Positions 1-6,729 of a stretch of DNA of 9,048 nucleotides are shown piece by piece. Location: assembly GCA_007130345.1 (NCBI GenBank), contig SLSP01000465.1:1-9048 (forward strand), given 5' to 3'. Below the pieces are notes generated by a model that was not told the origin of the DNA, searched no databases, and saw only the letters and a program-made list of their open reading frames with translations. The translations under genes and the position numbers were made by a program. This DNA comes from Thermoflexales bacterium (GTDB taxonomy: Bacteria > Chloroflexota > Anaerolineae > B4-G1 > SLSP01). Every line of letters starts with the position of its first letter. The stretch's first letter is position 1.

Positions 1-349
1 CCATCCGCACAGGAATTAACGGGATGATGGTCTGTTGATACGCGCCAAGCTGTTGGCGTACCGCGTCCAGGCCCGGCTGAATCCGCTCGCGCAACGCGGC
101 CTCTTCACTCGGTGCGTCGGCATCTTGATGCACGATCAGGATGTGGTATCCGTGCGTTCTTTGCGCGGCGGCCACTATCTGCGCGGGCAACGTAGAAAGG
201 CGGTGGATGTCGCCATTGATCACGATGGGGTCGAGGATGTCCACGTCGCAGCCCGCCAACAAGTGTTCCGCCGTGCGCCCGATAATCCGAGGCAAGAATC
301 GCGCATCAGTCGGGCCTTCCGCGTACAGCGCAACCACCAACTGCTTCAT
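1..349 (-). CDS. TOPRIM-like DUF4276-family protein, partial (C-terminus beyond window)
   Basis: Only the first 116 residues are visible; the gene runs off the left edge. The protein opens with a hydrophobic strand and then EGPTD (Glu11 to Asp15), followed by a second hydrophobic strand ending in HQDAD (Asp76, Asp78). An early Glu plus a later DxD is the metal-binding layout of TOPRIM nucleases and related folds. The last visible residues, IPLIPVRM, match the place where DUF4276 proteins usually continue into a conserved region. I recall the family as about 200 residues, so roughly half is seen. The ATG overlaps the stop of the upstream ATPase gene as ATGA and has a good ribosome site (GAGGGG, about 3-8 bases upstream), so the two are co-translated and probably work together. 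By analogy with AriB of PARIS or the TOPRIM half of OLD nucleases it may be a metal-dependent nuclease effector. The family call comes from remembered motifs, not a search. Confidence 0.72.
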   Translation of the reverse strand, partial: MKQLVVALYAEGPTDARFLPRIIGRTAEHLLAGCDVDILDPIVINGDIHRLSTLPAQIVAAAQRTHGYHILIVHQDADAPSEEAALRERIQPGLDAVRQQLGAYQQTIIPLIPVRM

Positions 350-1731
350 GCACCCCTCAGTTGCGCGATGATATGGCTAGGATCCGCGCTTTCCAGGTAG
401 GCGATCACTTCGCCTAGCGTGTAGGCGGTGACTTCCTCGCCAATGCCCAGGTTGGCTCGTAATTCCCCGGACGCCTGCACCGGATATAGCCGCGTAATCC
501 GCGCCAAGCCATCGGGCGCGGTCTGACTGACCATCGTGGTGAAGAGCAACTCTCGCTCAAGATTCTCCTTACCCAACGCTTGTGCTAATACCGGCGAATG
601 AGTATTGACCAGCAGTTGACGTAAGGGTAACACCGGGTCATCCTCCGCGAACTCTGTTGCCAGAGGATGCAGAATCTCCTCGACCATCTGGGTCAGGCGA
701 CGCGGATGGATACCATTCTCCGGCTCCTCGAAGCACAAGACGCCGTGATGTTCCGGGTCATATTTCAGAGCTAACAACGCGAGAAGACGCAATGTGCCAT
801 CCGATAGCACACTGGCGGATAGTTGACAGCCATCCCGCGTTGTGGCCTTGACCAGATACCGCTTCTGGCTGTGATCCGGTTCGACAGAGATACCGCCAAT
901 CTCCGGCACCAGGTAAGCTAAATCAGCCGAGATGTCTGTAAGCACACCTTCATCTTCAGCATCGAGCCGCGCCAATGTCCGTGCGAGGAACTTCCCCTCA
1001 CTAGACAGATGTGTGGAATCCAGGAAATGATTGGATTCGCGTAGAACCACCGGGTTGAGTTGGAGCCGCCGCCAGGCGCACATTTCTTCGCGGGCAGCGA
1101 AAGCGTGGGGAAATTCCGTGTTGAGTACGCCGCTCAGAACGGTGCGCTCCGCGTTTTTGGCAATGGTGACTTTGGATTGGCTATTGCCATCTTGATGCAG
1201 GTGAATTTCAACGTTATCCGCTGCACTCTCCGTGGAGATAAAGGGCGTTTCTCGCGCTGTTTGTGGAGGTGGAATCCAGAGTTCAAGATCTAAGCCCAGA
1301 TTGTGCAACCAGACATCGTCCTCGTGCTGGATGGGTTTAAGAGATTCATGCGTGACGTAAGGAGGCTCCAAACCTTGCGTATCCAATCTCTGCTTAATTT
1401 CCAGTTCATAACGCATCCGTGTGTATTTCAAGGCGGCAGCATTGCCCCACCCATCGCGGACATGGCGATCCACCATCAACTCCACTGCAAAGCGCATCAT
1501 CGGCACAGGTTCACCCGTTGGCCCGACCGTGAACAGTTCGCCGGCATTGCCGCGCACATCCAGCAAAGCCGAGCGTAAATCCGTCTCGGCCAATTTCGCC
1601 AACAAGTGCAGCGCGTCGAAGAGGTTGCTTTTGCCCACGCCGTTGGCACCAATGATAACTTGAAACGGTGCCAACGGCGATTTGAAGTTGCGGAAGCTCT
1701 TGAAACCGTCAATCTCAATCCAGGTGAGCAT
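346..1731 (-). CDS. Predicted AAA/ABC-type ATPase (AAA_21, COG4637-like; SMC/OLD-like)
   Basis: This 461-residue cytoplasmic ATPase has the head-domain layout of SMC/RecF/OLD proteins. The N-terminal strand IEIDGFKSF is followed by Walker A GANGVGKS (residues 28-35). A long middle region (about 45-300) without recognisable motifs follows. Then come an ABC-signature-like LSDGTLR (309-315), Walker B LCFEEPE (332-338, catalytic Glu probably 336) with the D-loop-like ENGIHP, and the switch histidine in LVNTHSP (His378). The open frame extends far upstream, but the stretch before residue 1 reads as a shadow of the CoA-transferase gene. The chosen ATG lies 5 bases after that gene's stop and begins the conserved motif. 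No strong ribosome site is seen, which suggests translational coupling. It overlaps the TOPRIM-like gene by ATGA. Relatives act in DNA repair, as defence sensors, or are uncharacterised. Hand-counted 60-base samples gave 52-55% GC against 63-72% in the neighbouring CoA-transferase gene, which hints at an accessory origin. Confidence 0.85.
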   Translation of the reverse strand: MLTWIEIDGFKSFRNFKSPLAPFQVIIGANGVGKSNLFDALHLLAKLAETDLRSALLDVRGNAGELFTVGPTGEPVPMMRFAVELMVDRHVRDGWGNAAALKYTRMRYELEIKQRLDTQGLEPPYVTHESLKPIQHEDDVWLHNLGLDLELWIPPPQTARETPFISTESAADNVEIHLHQDGNSQSKVTIAKNAERTVLSGVLNTEFPHAFAAREEMCAWRRLQLNPVVLRESNHFLDSTHLSSEGKFLARTLARLDAEDEGVLTDISADLAYLVPEIGGISVEPDHSQKRYLVKATTRDGCQLSASVLSDGTLRLLALLALKYDPEHHGVLCFEEPENGIHPRRLTQMVEEILHPLATEFAEDDPVLPLRQLLVNTHSPVLAQALGKENLERELLFTTMVSQTAPDGLARITRLYPVQASGELRANLGIGEEVTAYTLGEVIAYLESADPSHIIAQLRGA

Positions 1732-1736
1732 AGTTT

Positions 1737-3038
1737 TTACAGATACCCCAATTCGCGCGCCTGCCGCGTCAATTCCTCGCGGAATTGCGGTGCGGCGATG
1801 CCGATGAGGGCCTGCGCCCGCTGGCGGAGGCTCTTGCCGTAGAGGTCTGCCGCGCCGTGCTCGGTGACGATCCAGTGGACGTGGTTGCGCGTGGTGACAA
1901 CGCCCGCGCCTTCTTTGAGCATGGGCACGATGCGGCTCGTCTCGCCGCCCCGCGCTGTGCTCGGCAAGGCGATAATAGGCACGCCGCCCTCGGAGCGCGA
2001 CGCTCCGTAGATGAAGTCCATCTGCCCGCCGACGCCGCTGTAGAGCTTGGGGCCGAGGCTGTCGGCGCACACCTGCCCGGTCAGGTCTACTTCTATCGCA
2101 CCGTTGATGGCGACCTGGCGGTAGTTCTGGCCGATGACGCACGGATCGTTGACGTATTCCGTGCGGTGCAATTCGACCAGCGGGTTGTGATCGAGCCAGC
2201 GGTACAGTTCCCGCGAGCCGAGCACGAAGCCCGCCGTGATCTTGCCGGGATGCAGCGTCTTGCACGCCCCGGTGATGACGCCCTTCTCGACCAGGCGCAT
2301 CACGTTGTCGGAGAAGAGTTCCGTGTGGACGCCGAGGTCTTGCTTGTCCTCCAAGAAGCTCAACACCGCGTCGGGCACGGCCCCAATCCCCATCTGGAGC
2401 GTGGCTCCGTCAGGAACCAGCGCGGCGATGTGACGGGAGATGGCCTCGACCACGGGATCGTCGGCGCGGGTCATCTCGAAGGCTTCCAGCGGCATATCCG
2501 CTTCCACGATGTAGTCCAGGTCATCCACGTGGATGAAGGTGTCGCCGGGGATGTGGGGCATCTGCGGGTTGATCTGCGCGACGATGCAGCCGGCAGACTC
2601 GGCGGGGGTCTTGGTCAGCCCCGTTTCTATGCCGAAGGAGCAGAAGCCGTGCTCGTCGGGCGGCGAGAGGTGAACCAGCGCCACGTCGATGGGCAGGCCC
2701 CCGCGCCGGAAGATGGTGGGGTACTCCGAGAGCAGCACGGGCGTATAGTCGGCGCGCTGCTCCCAGATCGCCTGACGGATGTTGCCGCCGATGAACATCA
2801 CATTGGAGCGCAGGTGCCCGGCCAGTTCTGGCGCGGCCCAAGTGGCCGGGCCGACGGTGAGCACCTGCGCCAGTTCCACATCCGCCAACTGCGGCGCGCG
2901 CGAGATCAGTGCATCGACCAGCGCGCGCGGCACGCTACAGTTGCCAGTGAGGAAGACGCGCTGACCGGACTTGACCGTCGCGGCAATGGCGCGTTCGGCG
3001 GTGACGAGCTTATTCTGATAGTGCGCTTGCCAACGCAT
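1737..3038 (-). CDS. Acetyl-CoA hydrolase/transferase family protein, 4-hydroxybutyrate CoA-transferase-like
   Basis: This 433-residue family I CoA-transferase would move CoA between acyl-CoA and a free carboxylic acid through a glutamyl-CoA thioester. The length matches AbfT/Cat2 (4-hydroxybutyrate or butyrate:acetyl-CoA CoA-transferases, about 430-440 residues) rather than the longer Ach1/Cat1 succinyl-CoA enzymes (about 500). Visible motifs are GIGAVPDAV (217-225), the active-site region GVHTELFSD with probable nucleophile Glu240, and SGVGGQMDFIYGAS (334-347), the glycine-rich CoA-binding loop typical of the family. No signal peptide is seen, so it is cytoplasmic. The ATG overlaps the stop of the ald-like gene by one base (TAATG). 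No Shine-Dalgarno precedes it, so translation probably depends on reinitiation after that gene. The exact acid substrate (4-hydroxybutyrate, acetate, butyrate or propionate) cannot be read from the sequence. Pairing with an amino-acid dehydrogenase-type gene fits amino- or organic-acid turnover. Confidence 0.88.
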   Translation of the reverse strand: MRWQAHYQNKLVTAERAIAATVKSGQRVFLTGNCSVPRALVDALISRAPQLADVELAQVLTVGPATWAAPELAGHLRSNVMFIGGNIRQAIWEQRADYTPVLLSEYPTIFRRGGLPIDVALVHLSPPDEHGFCSFGIETGLTKTPAESAGCIVAQINPQMPHIPGDTFIHVDDLDYIVEADMPLEAFEMTRADDPVVEAISRHIAALVPDGATLQMGIGAVPDAVLSFLEDKQDLGVHTELFSDNVMRLVEKGVITGACKTLHPGKITAGFVLGSRELYRWLDHNPLVELHRTEYVNDPCVIGQNYRQVAINGAIEVDLTGQVCADSLGPKLYSGVGGQMDFIYGASRSEGGVPIIALPSTARGGETSRIVPMLKEGAGVVTTRNHVHWIVTEHGAADLYGKSLRQRAQALIGIAAPQFREELTRQARELGYL

Positions 3039-4129
3039 TATGAAATAGTATAACCGGTGGGGATGTTCTCTTCGACGATTTCGCCGTTGCGAAGCACCAC
3101 ACCTTTCTGCAGGGCTTCGCTCTGCGCGAAGGCGGTGGCCGGCCCCATATCCGTGACCTTCTTGATGTAGGCCCAGGCCGCGTTATTGAAGGCATGGGTC
3201 GAGGTGCGCGGCACGGCCCCCGGCACGTTGGGCACACAGTAATGCAAAACATCCTCCTCCACGTACACGGGATTGTCAAGCGTGGTGGGGCGGCTGGTCT
3301 CAGCGCATCCCCCGTGGTCAATGGCGAAGTCGATGATGAGCGAGCCTTTGCGCATCGTGCGCAACATCTCGCGCGTGATCAGCACCGGCGTGCGCTTGCC
3401 GGGATCACGGATCGCGCCGATGACCACATCAGCGAAACGGGTGGTGTACGCCACGTTGAAATCGTGGTCAATCATCGTGGTAATCCGCCCCTGGAAGTAC
3501 TCGTCGAGGTAGCGCAGGCGGTTGAGGGAACGGCTGAGGATGAAGACCTTCACGCCGAGACCCAGGAACGCGCGGGCCGCGTTGATGCCGAGCATACCGC
3601 CGCCCAGGATCACCACCTCGCCGGCAGAAACGCCGGGCACGCCGTTGAGCAACACGCCGCGTCCGCCATGCGTGCGCATCAGCATATTACCGGCGATATA
3701 GGGCGCCATCCGCCCGGCGACCTCGCTCATAGTTTTGAGGATGGGGTAATCGTGCTTACCCGGCGAGATCATTTCATAAGCCACCACGGTGGCCTTATGC
3801 TCCTTGAGCAGATTGACCTCATCTTCGGGCACGGCCATCAGCCCCAAGAAACACATCAGCGTCTGCCCACCCGACATCCACGCGATCTCATCGCGGGTAG
3901 GACGCAGCACCTTGACGATTAGCGAACTGCGCGTGTAGAGTTCCTGGGGATCAAAGACCAGGGTCGCGCCCATCCGCTCGTAATCGTAATCATCGAAACC
4001 CGCGCCCTCTCCGGCGCCGCTCTCGAAGAAGCACTTGTGACCGGCTTTAGTCAACAGCCCCACACCGGCGGGCGTCAGCCCCACGCGCTCCTCACCCGGA
4101 TACTTTTCTTTGGGAATACCAATCTCCAT
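3038..4129 (-). CDS. ald: Alanine dehydrogenase/PNT-family oxidoreductase, divergent active site
   Basis: This 363-residue protein aligns along its length with alanine dehydrogenase (L-alanine + NAD+ to pyruvate + NH3 + NADH). It starts GIPKE with Arg15 (substrate-carboxylate Arg), and has MSEVAGR (134-140), GGRGVLLNGVPGV (155-167), Rossmann loop GGGMLG (176-181), AIDHGGCAETSRPTT (269-283, with Asp271 matching catalytic Asp270) and PGAVPRTST (303-311). Three positions are abnormal compared with Mycobacterium tuberculosis Ald as I remember it. K75 is Leu75 (KVLRP instead of KVKEP), H96 is Gly96 (CFLGLM instead of TFLHLA), and the NAD-ribose Asp198 is Ser199 followed by Arg200. The protein may therefore act on another substrate or use NADP. 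PNT alpha subunits also lack that Lys and His, but the motifs around 270-310 are Ald-like. The start has AGGAG 7-8 bases upstream. It is the first gene of a four-gene run and shares TAATG with the CoA-transferase. The family is sure; the function is not. Confidence 0.85.
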   Translation of the reverse strand: MEIGIPKEKYPGEERVGLTPAGVGLLTKAGHKCFFESGAGEGAGFDDYDYERMGATLVFDPQELYTRSSLIVKVLRPTRDEIAWMSGGQTLMCFLGLMAVPEDEVNLLKEHKATVVAYEMISPGKHDYPILKTMSEVAGRMAPYIAGNMLMRTHGGRGVLLNGVPGVSAGEVVILGGGMLGINAARAFLGLGVKVFILSRSLNRLRYLDEYFQGRITTMIDHDFNVAYTTRFADVVIGAIRDPGKRTPVLITREMLRTMRKGSLIIDFAIDHGGCAETSRPTTLDNPVYVEEDVLHYCVPNVPGAVPRTSTHAFNNAAWAYIKKVTDMGPATAFAQSEALQKGVVLRNGEIVEENIPTGYTIS

Positions 4130-4291
4130 GGTTAGCTCCTTTTAAGATGTTGTGTACTTGTCATCAGGATAGAAACATCAGGTTGTCCAGTTACCGCACA
4201 CGTTTGAGGCACTCTCTCAACTCTGGGGAAATGCACCCGGCACAACGTTAGGGCCTGCGTCGAGACGTATCCGGCACTTAGCAGTTCTGTT

Positions 4292-4319
4292 AGCCTACTC
4301 ATACATGGAAAAAAGTCAA
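4292..4319 (-). promoter_or_regulatory. Candidate sigma-70-type promoter for the ald-like operon
   Basis: On the minus strand TTGACT (4319-4314, five of six matches to the -35 consensus) is followed after 16 bases by TAGGCT (4297-4292, three of six matches to the -10). A T-run sits just downstream of the -35. This is the best promoter-like pair in the gap before the four-gene run. It implies a 5' leader of about 155 bases. The weak -10 keeps confidence moderate. Confidence 0.45.
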
Positions 4320-4367
4320 GTGCAGCAGTTCGCGGTCTCGATAACTGCCGCCCACCAATGAGACATG

Positions 4368-4394
4368 GCCGAGTCCTCAAGACGAGGACTCGGC
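4368..4394. repeat. Perfect 11-bp hairpin
   Basis: GCCGAGTCCTC (4368-4378) and GAGGACTCGGC (4384-4394) are exact inverted copies around a 5-base loop, AAGAC. No T-run follows on either strand, so it is not a canonical intrinsic terminator. It lies about 170 bases downstream of the hppA stop and about 50 bases upstream of the candidate ald promoter, where it could stabilise or end the hppA transcript, or be a dispersed intergenic repeat. Confidence 0.8.
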
Positions 4395-4411
4395 GATGAA
4401 AACAGCTCCAA

Positions 4412-4428
4412 GTCCCCGTCTCGGGGAC
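4412..4428. repeat. 7-bp hairpin, similar in design to its neighbour
   Basis: GTCCCCG (4412-4418) and CGGGGAC (4422-4428) pair around a TCT loop. The arms resemble the core of the hairpin at 4368-4394 (GTCCTC/GAGGAC), so the two may be related copies of a short repeat. There is no T-run on either strand. Confidence 0.65.
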
Positions 4429-4505
4429 GCGGGCTTCGAGCGCTAAAACTCCCCAGTTGAATATACTCCGAGAAGAACGTCAGTTCCCCGTTACGGCGTA
4501 TAGTC

Positions 4506-4523
4506 GCGGATCTGACGATCCGC
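4506..4523. repeat. 7-bp hairpin downstream of hppA
   Basis: GCGGATC (4506-4512) and GATCCGC (4517-4523) pair around TGAC, about 45 bases after the hppA stop codon. The position suits an mRNA 3'-end structure. No T-run follows on the minus strand, so factor-independent termination is not supported. Confidence 0.6.
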
Positions 4524-4565
4524 TCTGAGCGAGGCTAACTGAGGAGGAACTCCCGTCGCGCTGTA

Positions 4566-6674
4566 CTAGATATTCCAGACAATCCAGGTGAAGATCGGCG
4601 CGAAGATAACGGCCATCTTCCCCACCAGCTTGATCAGGATATCGAGGGACGGGCCGACGGTGTCCTTGAGCGGATCGCCGACCGTGTCGCCGACGACGCT
4701 GGCCTTGTGCGCGTCGCTGCCCTTCCCGCCGAAGTTCCCGGCTTCGATGTACTTCTTGGCGTTGTCCCACGCGCCGCCGGAGTTCGCCATCATGATCGCC
4801 AGGGGCAGGCCCACCAGCAACGAACCGGCCAGCAAGCCGGCCACGGCCTCCGGGTTAAGGAGCAGCCCGACCGCCAGGGGGATGAGGATGGTGAGGATGC
4901 CCGGCAGCAGCATCGAGTGCAGCGCGTGGATGGTGGCGATGTCCACACAGCGCGCGTAATCGGGGATCGCGGTGCCGGCCAGCAGACCGGGGATCTCCCG
5001 GAATTGGCGGCGCACTTCCTCGACGGTAGCGAAGGCGCCCTCGCCCACGCCCTTCATCGTCAGCGCGGAGAAGAGGTAGACCATCATCGCGCCGATGAAC
5101 AGCCCGGCGATGACCTGCGGATCGGTGATGCTGGCGACGGCGATGTTAGCCGTGTCGAAGTAGGTCGCCAGCCAGGCCAGCGCGGCCAGCGCGGCGGAGG
5201 CAATCGCAAAGCCCTTCGCCAGCGCGGCGGTCGAGTTGCCGACGGTGTCGAGCATCTCGCAGCGCTCGCGCACCACCAAATCCAACTCCGCCATCTCCGC
5301 GATCCCGGCGGCGTTATCCGTGATGGGGCCGTAGCAATCCATCGAGAGCAACATCCCCAGATTCGCCATCATCCCCACCGAGGCGATGGCAATGCCGAAC
5401 AGCCCGGCGAATTTGAACGCTACCACCGTCGCCACTGCGATCACGAAGATGGGGATGACGGTGCTCATCTTGCCGACGGCCAGCCCGTCAATGATCAGGA
5501 TCGCCGGCCCGCTCTGGGCCGATTCCGCCATCCCGATGACGGGTTTGTGTTCCGACGTGTAGTATTCGGTGATCGGCCCGATGATAAAGCCAGTCGCCAG
5601 CCCACTCAGCACGCACAGGAACACCGCTATGACATCCTGCTCTAAGAAGTTCGCCAACAGCAAGTAAGCGGCCACCAAGAAGACGGCGTTGCTGATGTAC
5701 ACGCCCCGGTTCATCGTCTGATGGACTTTCTGCACCTGCTCTTCAAACGAAGTTTCGTCGCCTTTTGGCGCGCTCACGAACAGCGCGCCGATGAGCGAGG
5801 AGATCAGCCCCACCGCGCCGAGCAACAGCGGCACGATGGCTCCCGTCTCTCCGAGGGCCGCATACGTGGACAACCCTAGCACCATCGCGGCCACCAGCGC
5901 GGAGACATAGCTCTCGTACAGGTCTGACCCCATCCCGGCGATGTCGCCCACGTTGTCGCCCACGTTATCCGCGATCACCGCCGGATTGCGCGGGTCATCC
6001 TCTGGAATGCCGATCTCGACTTTGCCGACCAGATCGGCTCCCACGTCCGCGCTTTTGGTGAAGATGCCCCCGCCCACGCGCAGGAACAGCGCCACCGAGG
6101 TCGCGCCGAAGACGAAGCCAAGCCAGACGTAGGCATCGGTGAAGATCATCGTCATCAGGGTGAGCGTGAGCATCCCCAGGCCCACGATGGCGAAGCCCAT
6201 AATCGTGCCGCTGGCAAAAGCGACGCCCAGGGCCTCCGCCCAACTGTTCCGGGCCGCGTTGGCCGTGCGCGTGTTGGAGCGCACCGCCACGCTCATCCCG
6301 ATCCAGCTTGCCAGGGCCGAGACGCCCGTGCCGAGCAGGTATCCCACCGCCACCCAGGGGCGCGGTTCGATAGCCACCGCGAGCAACAGCGCGATGACGC
6401 CCGCGAAGATGGCGAGCACTTGATACTCGCGGCGCAGGAACGTCTGCGCGCCCTCGCGGATATACTGCGCCAGTTCATGCATCCTTTCTGTGCCGGCGTC
6501 CAGACTTAACAGGGCGCGCGTCTGCCAACCCGCGTAGGCCAGCACCAACATCGACGCGGCCACGACCATCCAGCGCTTCTCCGCCAGGCCCAGTCTATCA
6601 GCAAATATCGTAGCGGCACCGAAAAGCAACGCTATACCACCCCAAATCACTTTACTTAACGTTTCTTGAGTCAT
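4566..6674 (-). CDS. hppA: Membrane-bound ion-translocating pyrophosphatase, K+-dependent type
   Basis: This 702-residue integral membrane protein, with many hydrophobic segments (the family has 16), couples hydrolysis of pyrophosphate to pumping of H+ or Na+ across the cytoplasmic membrane. Family signatures are intact: GGGIFTKSADVGADLVGKVE (201-220) and NPAVIADNVGDNVGD (230-244) for Mg-PPi binding, EYYTS (370-374), DNAAGIAEMA (453-462) and DTVGDPLKDTVGPSLDIL (663-680). The stretch GNSTAALAKG (479-488) has Ala483 and Ala486 where K+-independent pumps carry Lys and Thr, so K+ activation is expected. The ion-gate Glu254 in SDLYESYV is at the Thermotoga maritima Na+-pump position, not shifted one turn as in plant-type H+ pumps, and Lys682 pairs with it. 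Na+ transport is thus possible, though some K+-dependent H+ pumps share this pattern. A strong ribosome site (AAGGAGAG) precedes the ATG. It is separated from both neighbours by gaps with hairpins and is probably its own transcript. Confidence 0.97.
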   Translation of the reverse strand: MTQETLSKVIWGGIALLFGAATIFADRLGLAEKRWMVVAASMLVLAYAGWQTRALLSLDAGTERMHELAQYIREGAQTFLRREYQVLAIFAGVIALLLAVAIEPRPWVAVGYLLGTGVSALASWIGMSVAVRSNTRTANAARNSWAEALGVAFASGTIMGFAIVGLGMLTLTLMTMIFTDAYVWLGFVFGATSVALFLRVGGGIFTKSADVGADLVGKVEIGIPEDDPRNPAVIADNVGDNVGDIAGMGSDLYESYVSALVAAMVLGLSTYAALGETGAIVPLLLGAVGLISSLIGALFVSAPKGDETSFEEQVQKVHQTMNRGVYISNAVFLVAAYLLLANFLEQDVIAVFLCVLSGLATGFIIGPITEYYTSEHKPVIGMAESAQSGPAILIIDGLAVGKMSTVIPIFVIAVATVVAFKFAGLFGIAIASVGMMANLGMLLSMDCYGPITDNAAGIAEMAELDLVVRERCEMLDTVGNSTAALAKGFAIASAALAALAWLATYFDTANIAVASITDPQVIAGLFIGAMMVYLFSALTMKGVGEGAFATVEEVRRQFREIPGLLAGTAIPDYARCVDIATIHALHSMLLPGILTILIPLAVGLLLNPEAVAGLLAGSLLVGLPLAIMMANSGGAWDNAKKYIEAGNFGGKGSDAHKASVVGDTVGDPLKDTVGPSLDILIKLVGKMAVIFAPIFTWIVWNI

Positions 6675-6700
6675 GAGAGTCTCTCCTTGGGCTAAAAAAG

Positions 6701-6729
6701 ATTAAACCCTATCCGAAAATCCGCCCCAA
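6701..6729 (-). promoter_or_regulatory. Weak candidate promoter for hppA
   Basis: On the minus strand TTGGGG (6729-6724, three of six -35 matches) is followed after 17 bases by TTTAAT (6706-6701, five of six -10 matches). Transcription would begin about 20 bases before the ATG, just upstream of the AAGGAGAG ribosome site. The -35 falls inside the palindrome at 6710-6761, so the structure could affect promoter use. Confidence 0.3.

Larger units (their letters stand above)
4130..4565. other. Intergenic region between hppA and the ald-like operon
   Basis: These 436 bases hold no convincing gene. In transcription order they contain three compact hairpins within about 160 bases of the hppA stop (4506-4523, 4412-4428, 4368-4394), a sigma-70-type promoter candidate (4292-4319), and about 155 bases of probable leader ending in a clear ribosome site (AGGAG at about 4137-4141). 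I saw no recognisable riboswitch class in the leader. An open minus-strand frame of 82 codons ends at 4132, just before the ald-like ATG, but it has no ribosome site, no recognisable motif and overlaps the promoter. Confidence 0.6.

Noticed and set aside
1732..2265. N-terminal extension of the ATPase frame (about 178 extra residues)
   Set aside because: It lies antiparallel to nothing but in another frame of the CoA-transferase gene on the same strand, is Arg/His/Pro-rich shadow sequence, and the ATPase fold clearly begins at the ATG at 1731.
1785..3053. Long plus-strand open frame opposite the CoA-transferase gene
   Set aside because: Its translation is rich in Arg, His, Asp and Val, as expected from the complement of a GC-rich gene, and it has no motif. 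The minus-strand CoA-transferase motifs explain this DNA fully.
4132..4380. Small minus-strand ORF of 82 codons upstream of the ald-like gene
   Set aside because: It has no ribosome site, overlaps a hairpin and the candidate promoter, and has no recognisable motif. A leader peptide from the internal ATG remains a weak possibility.
4707..5645. Long plus-strand open frame opposite hppA
   Set aside because: The translation is a low-complexity His/Arg/Gln/Asp-rich mirror of the pyrophosphatase gene with no hydrophobic core.
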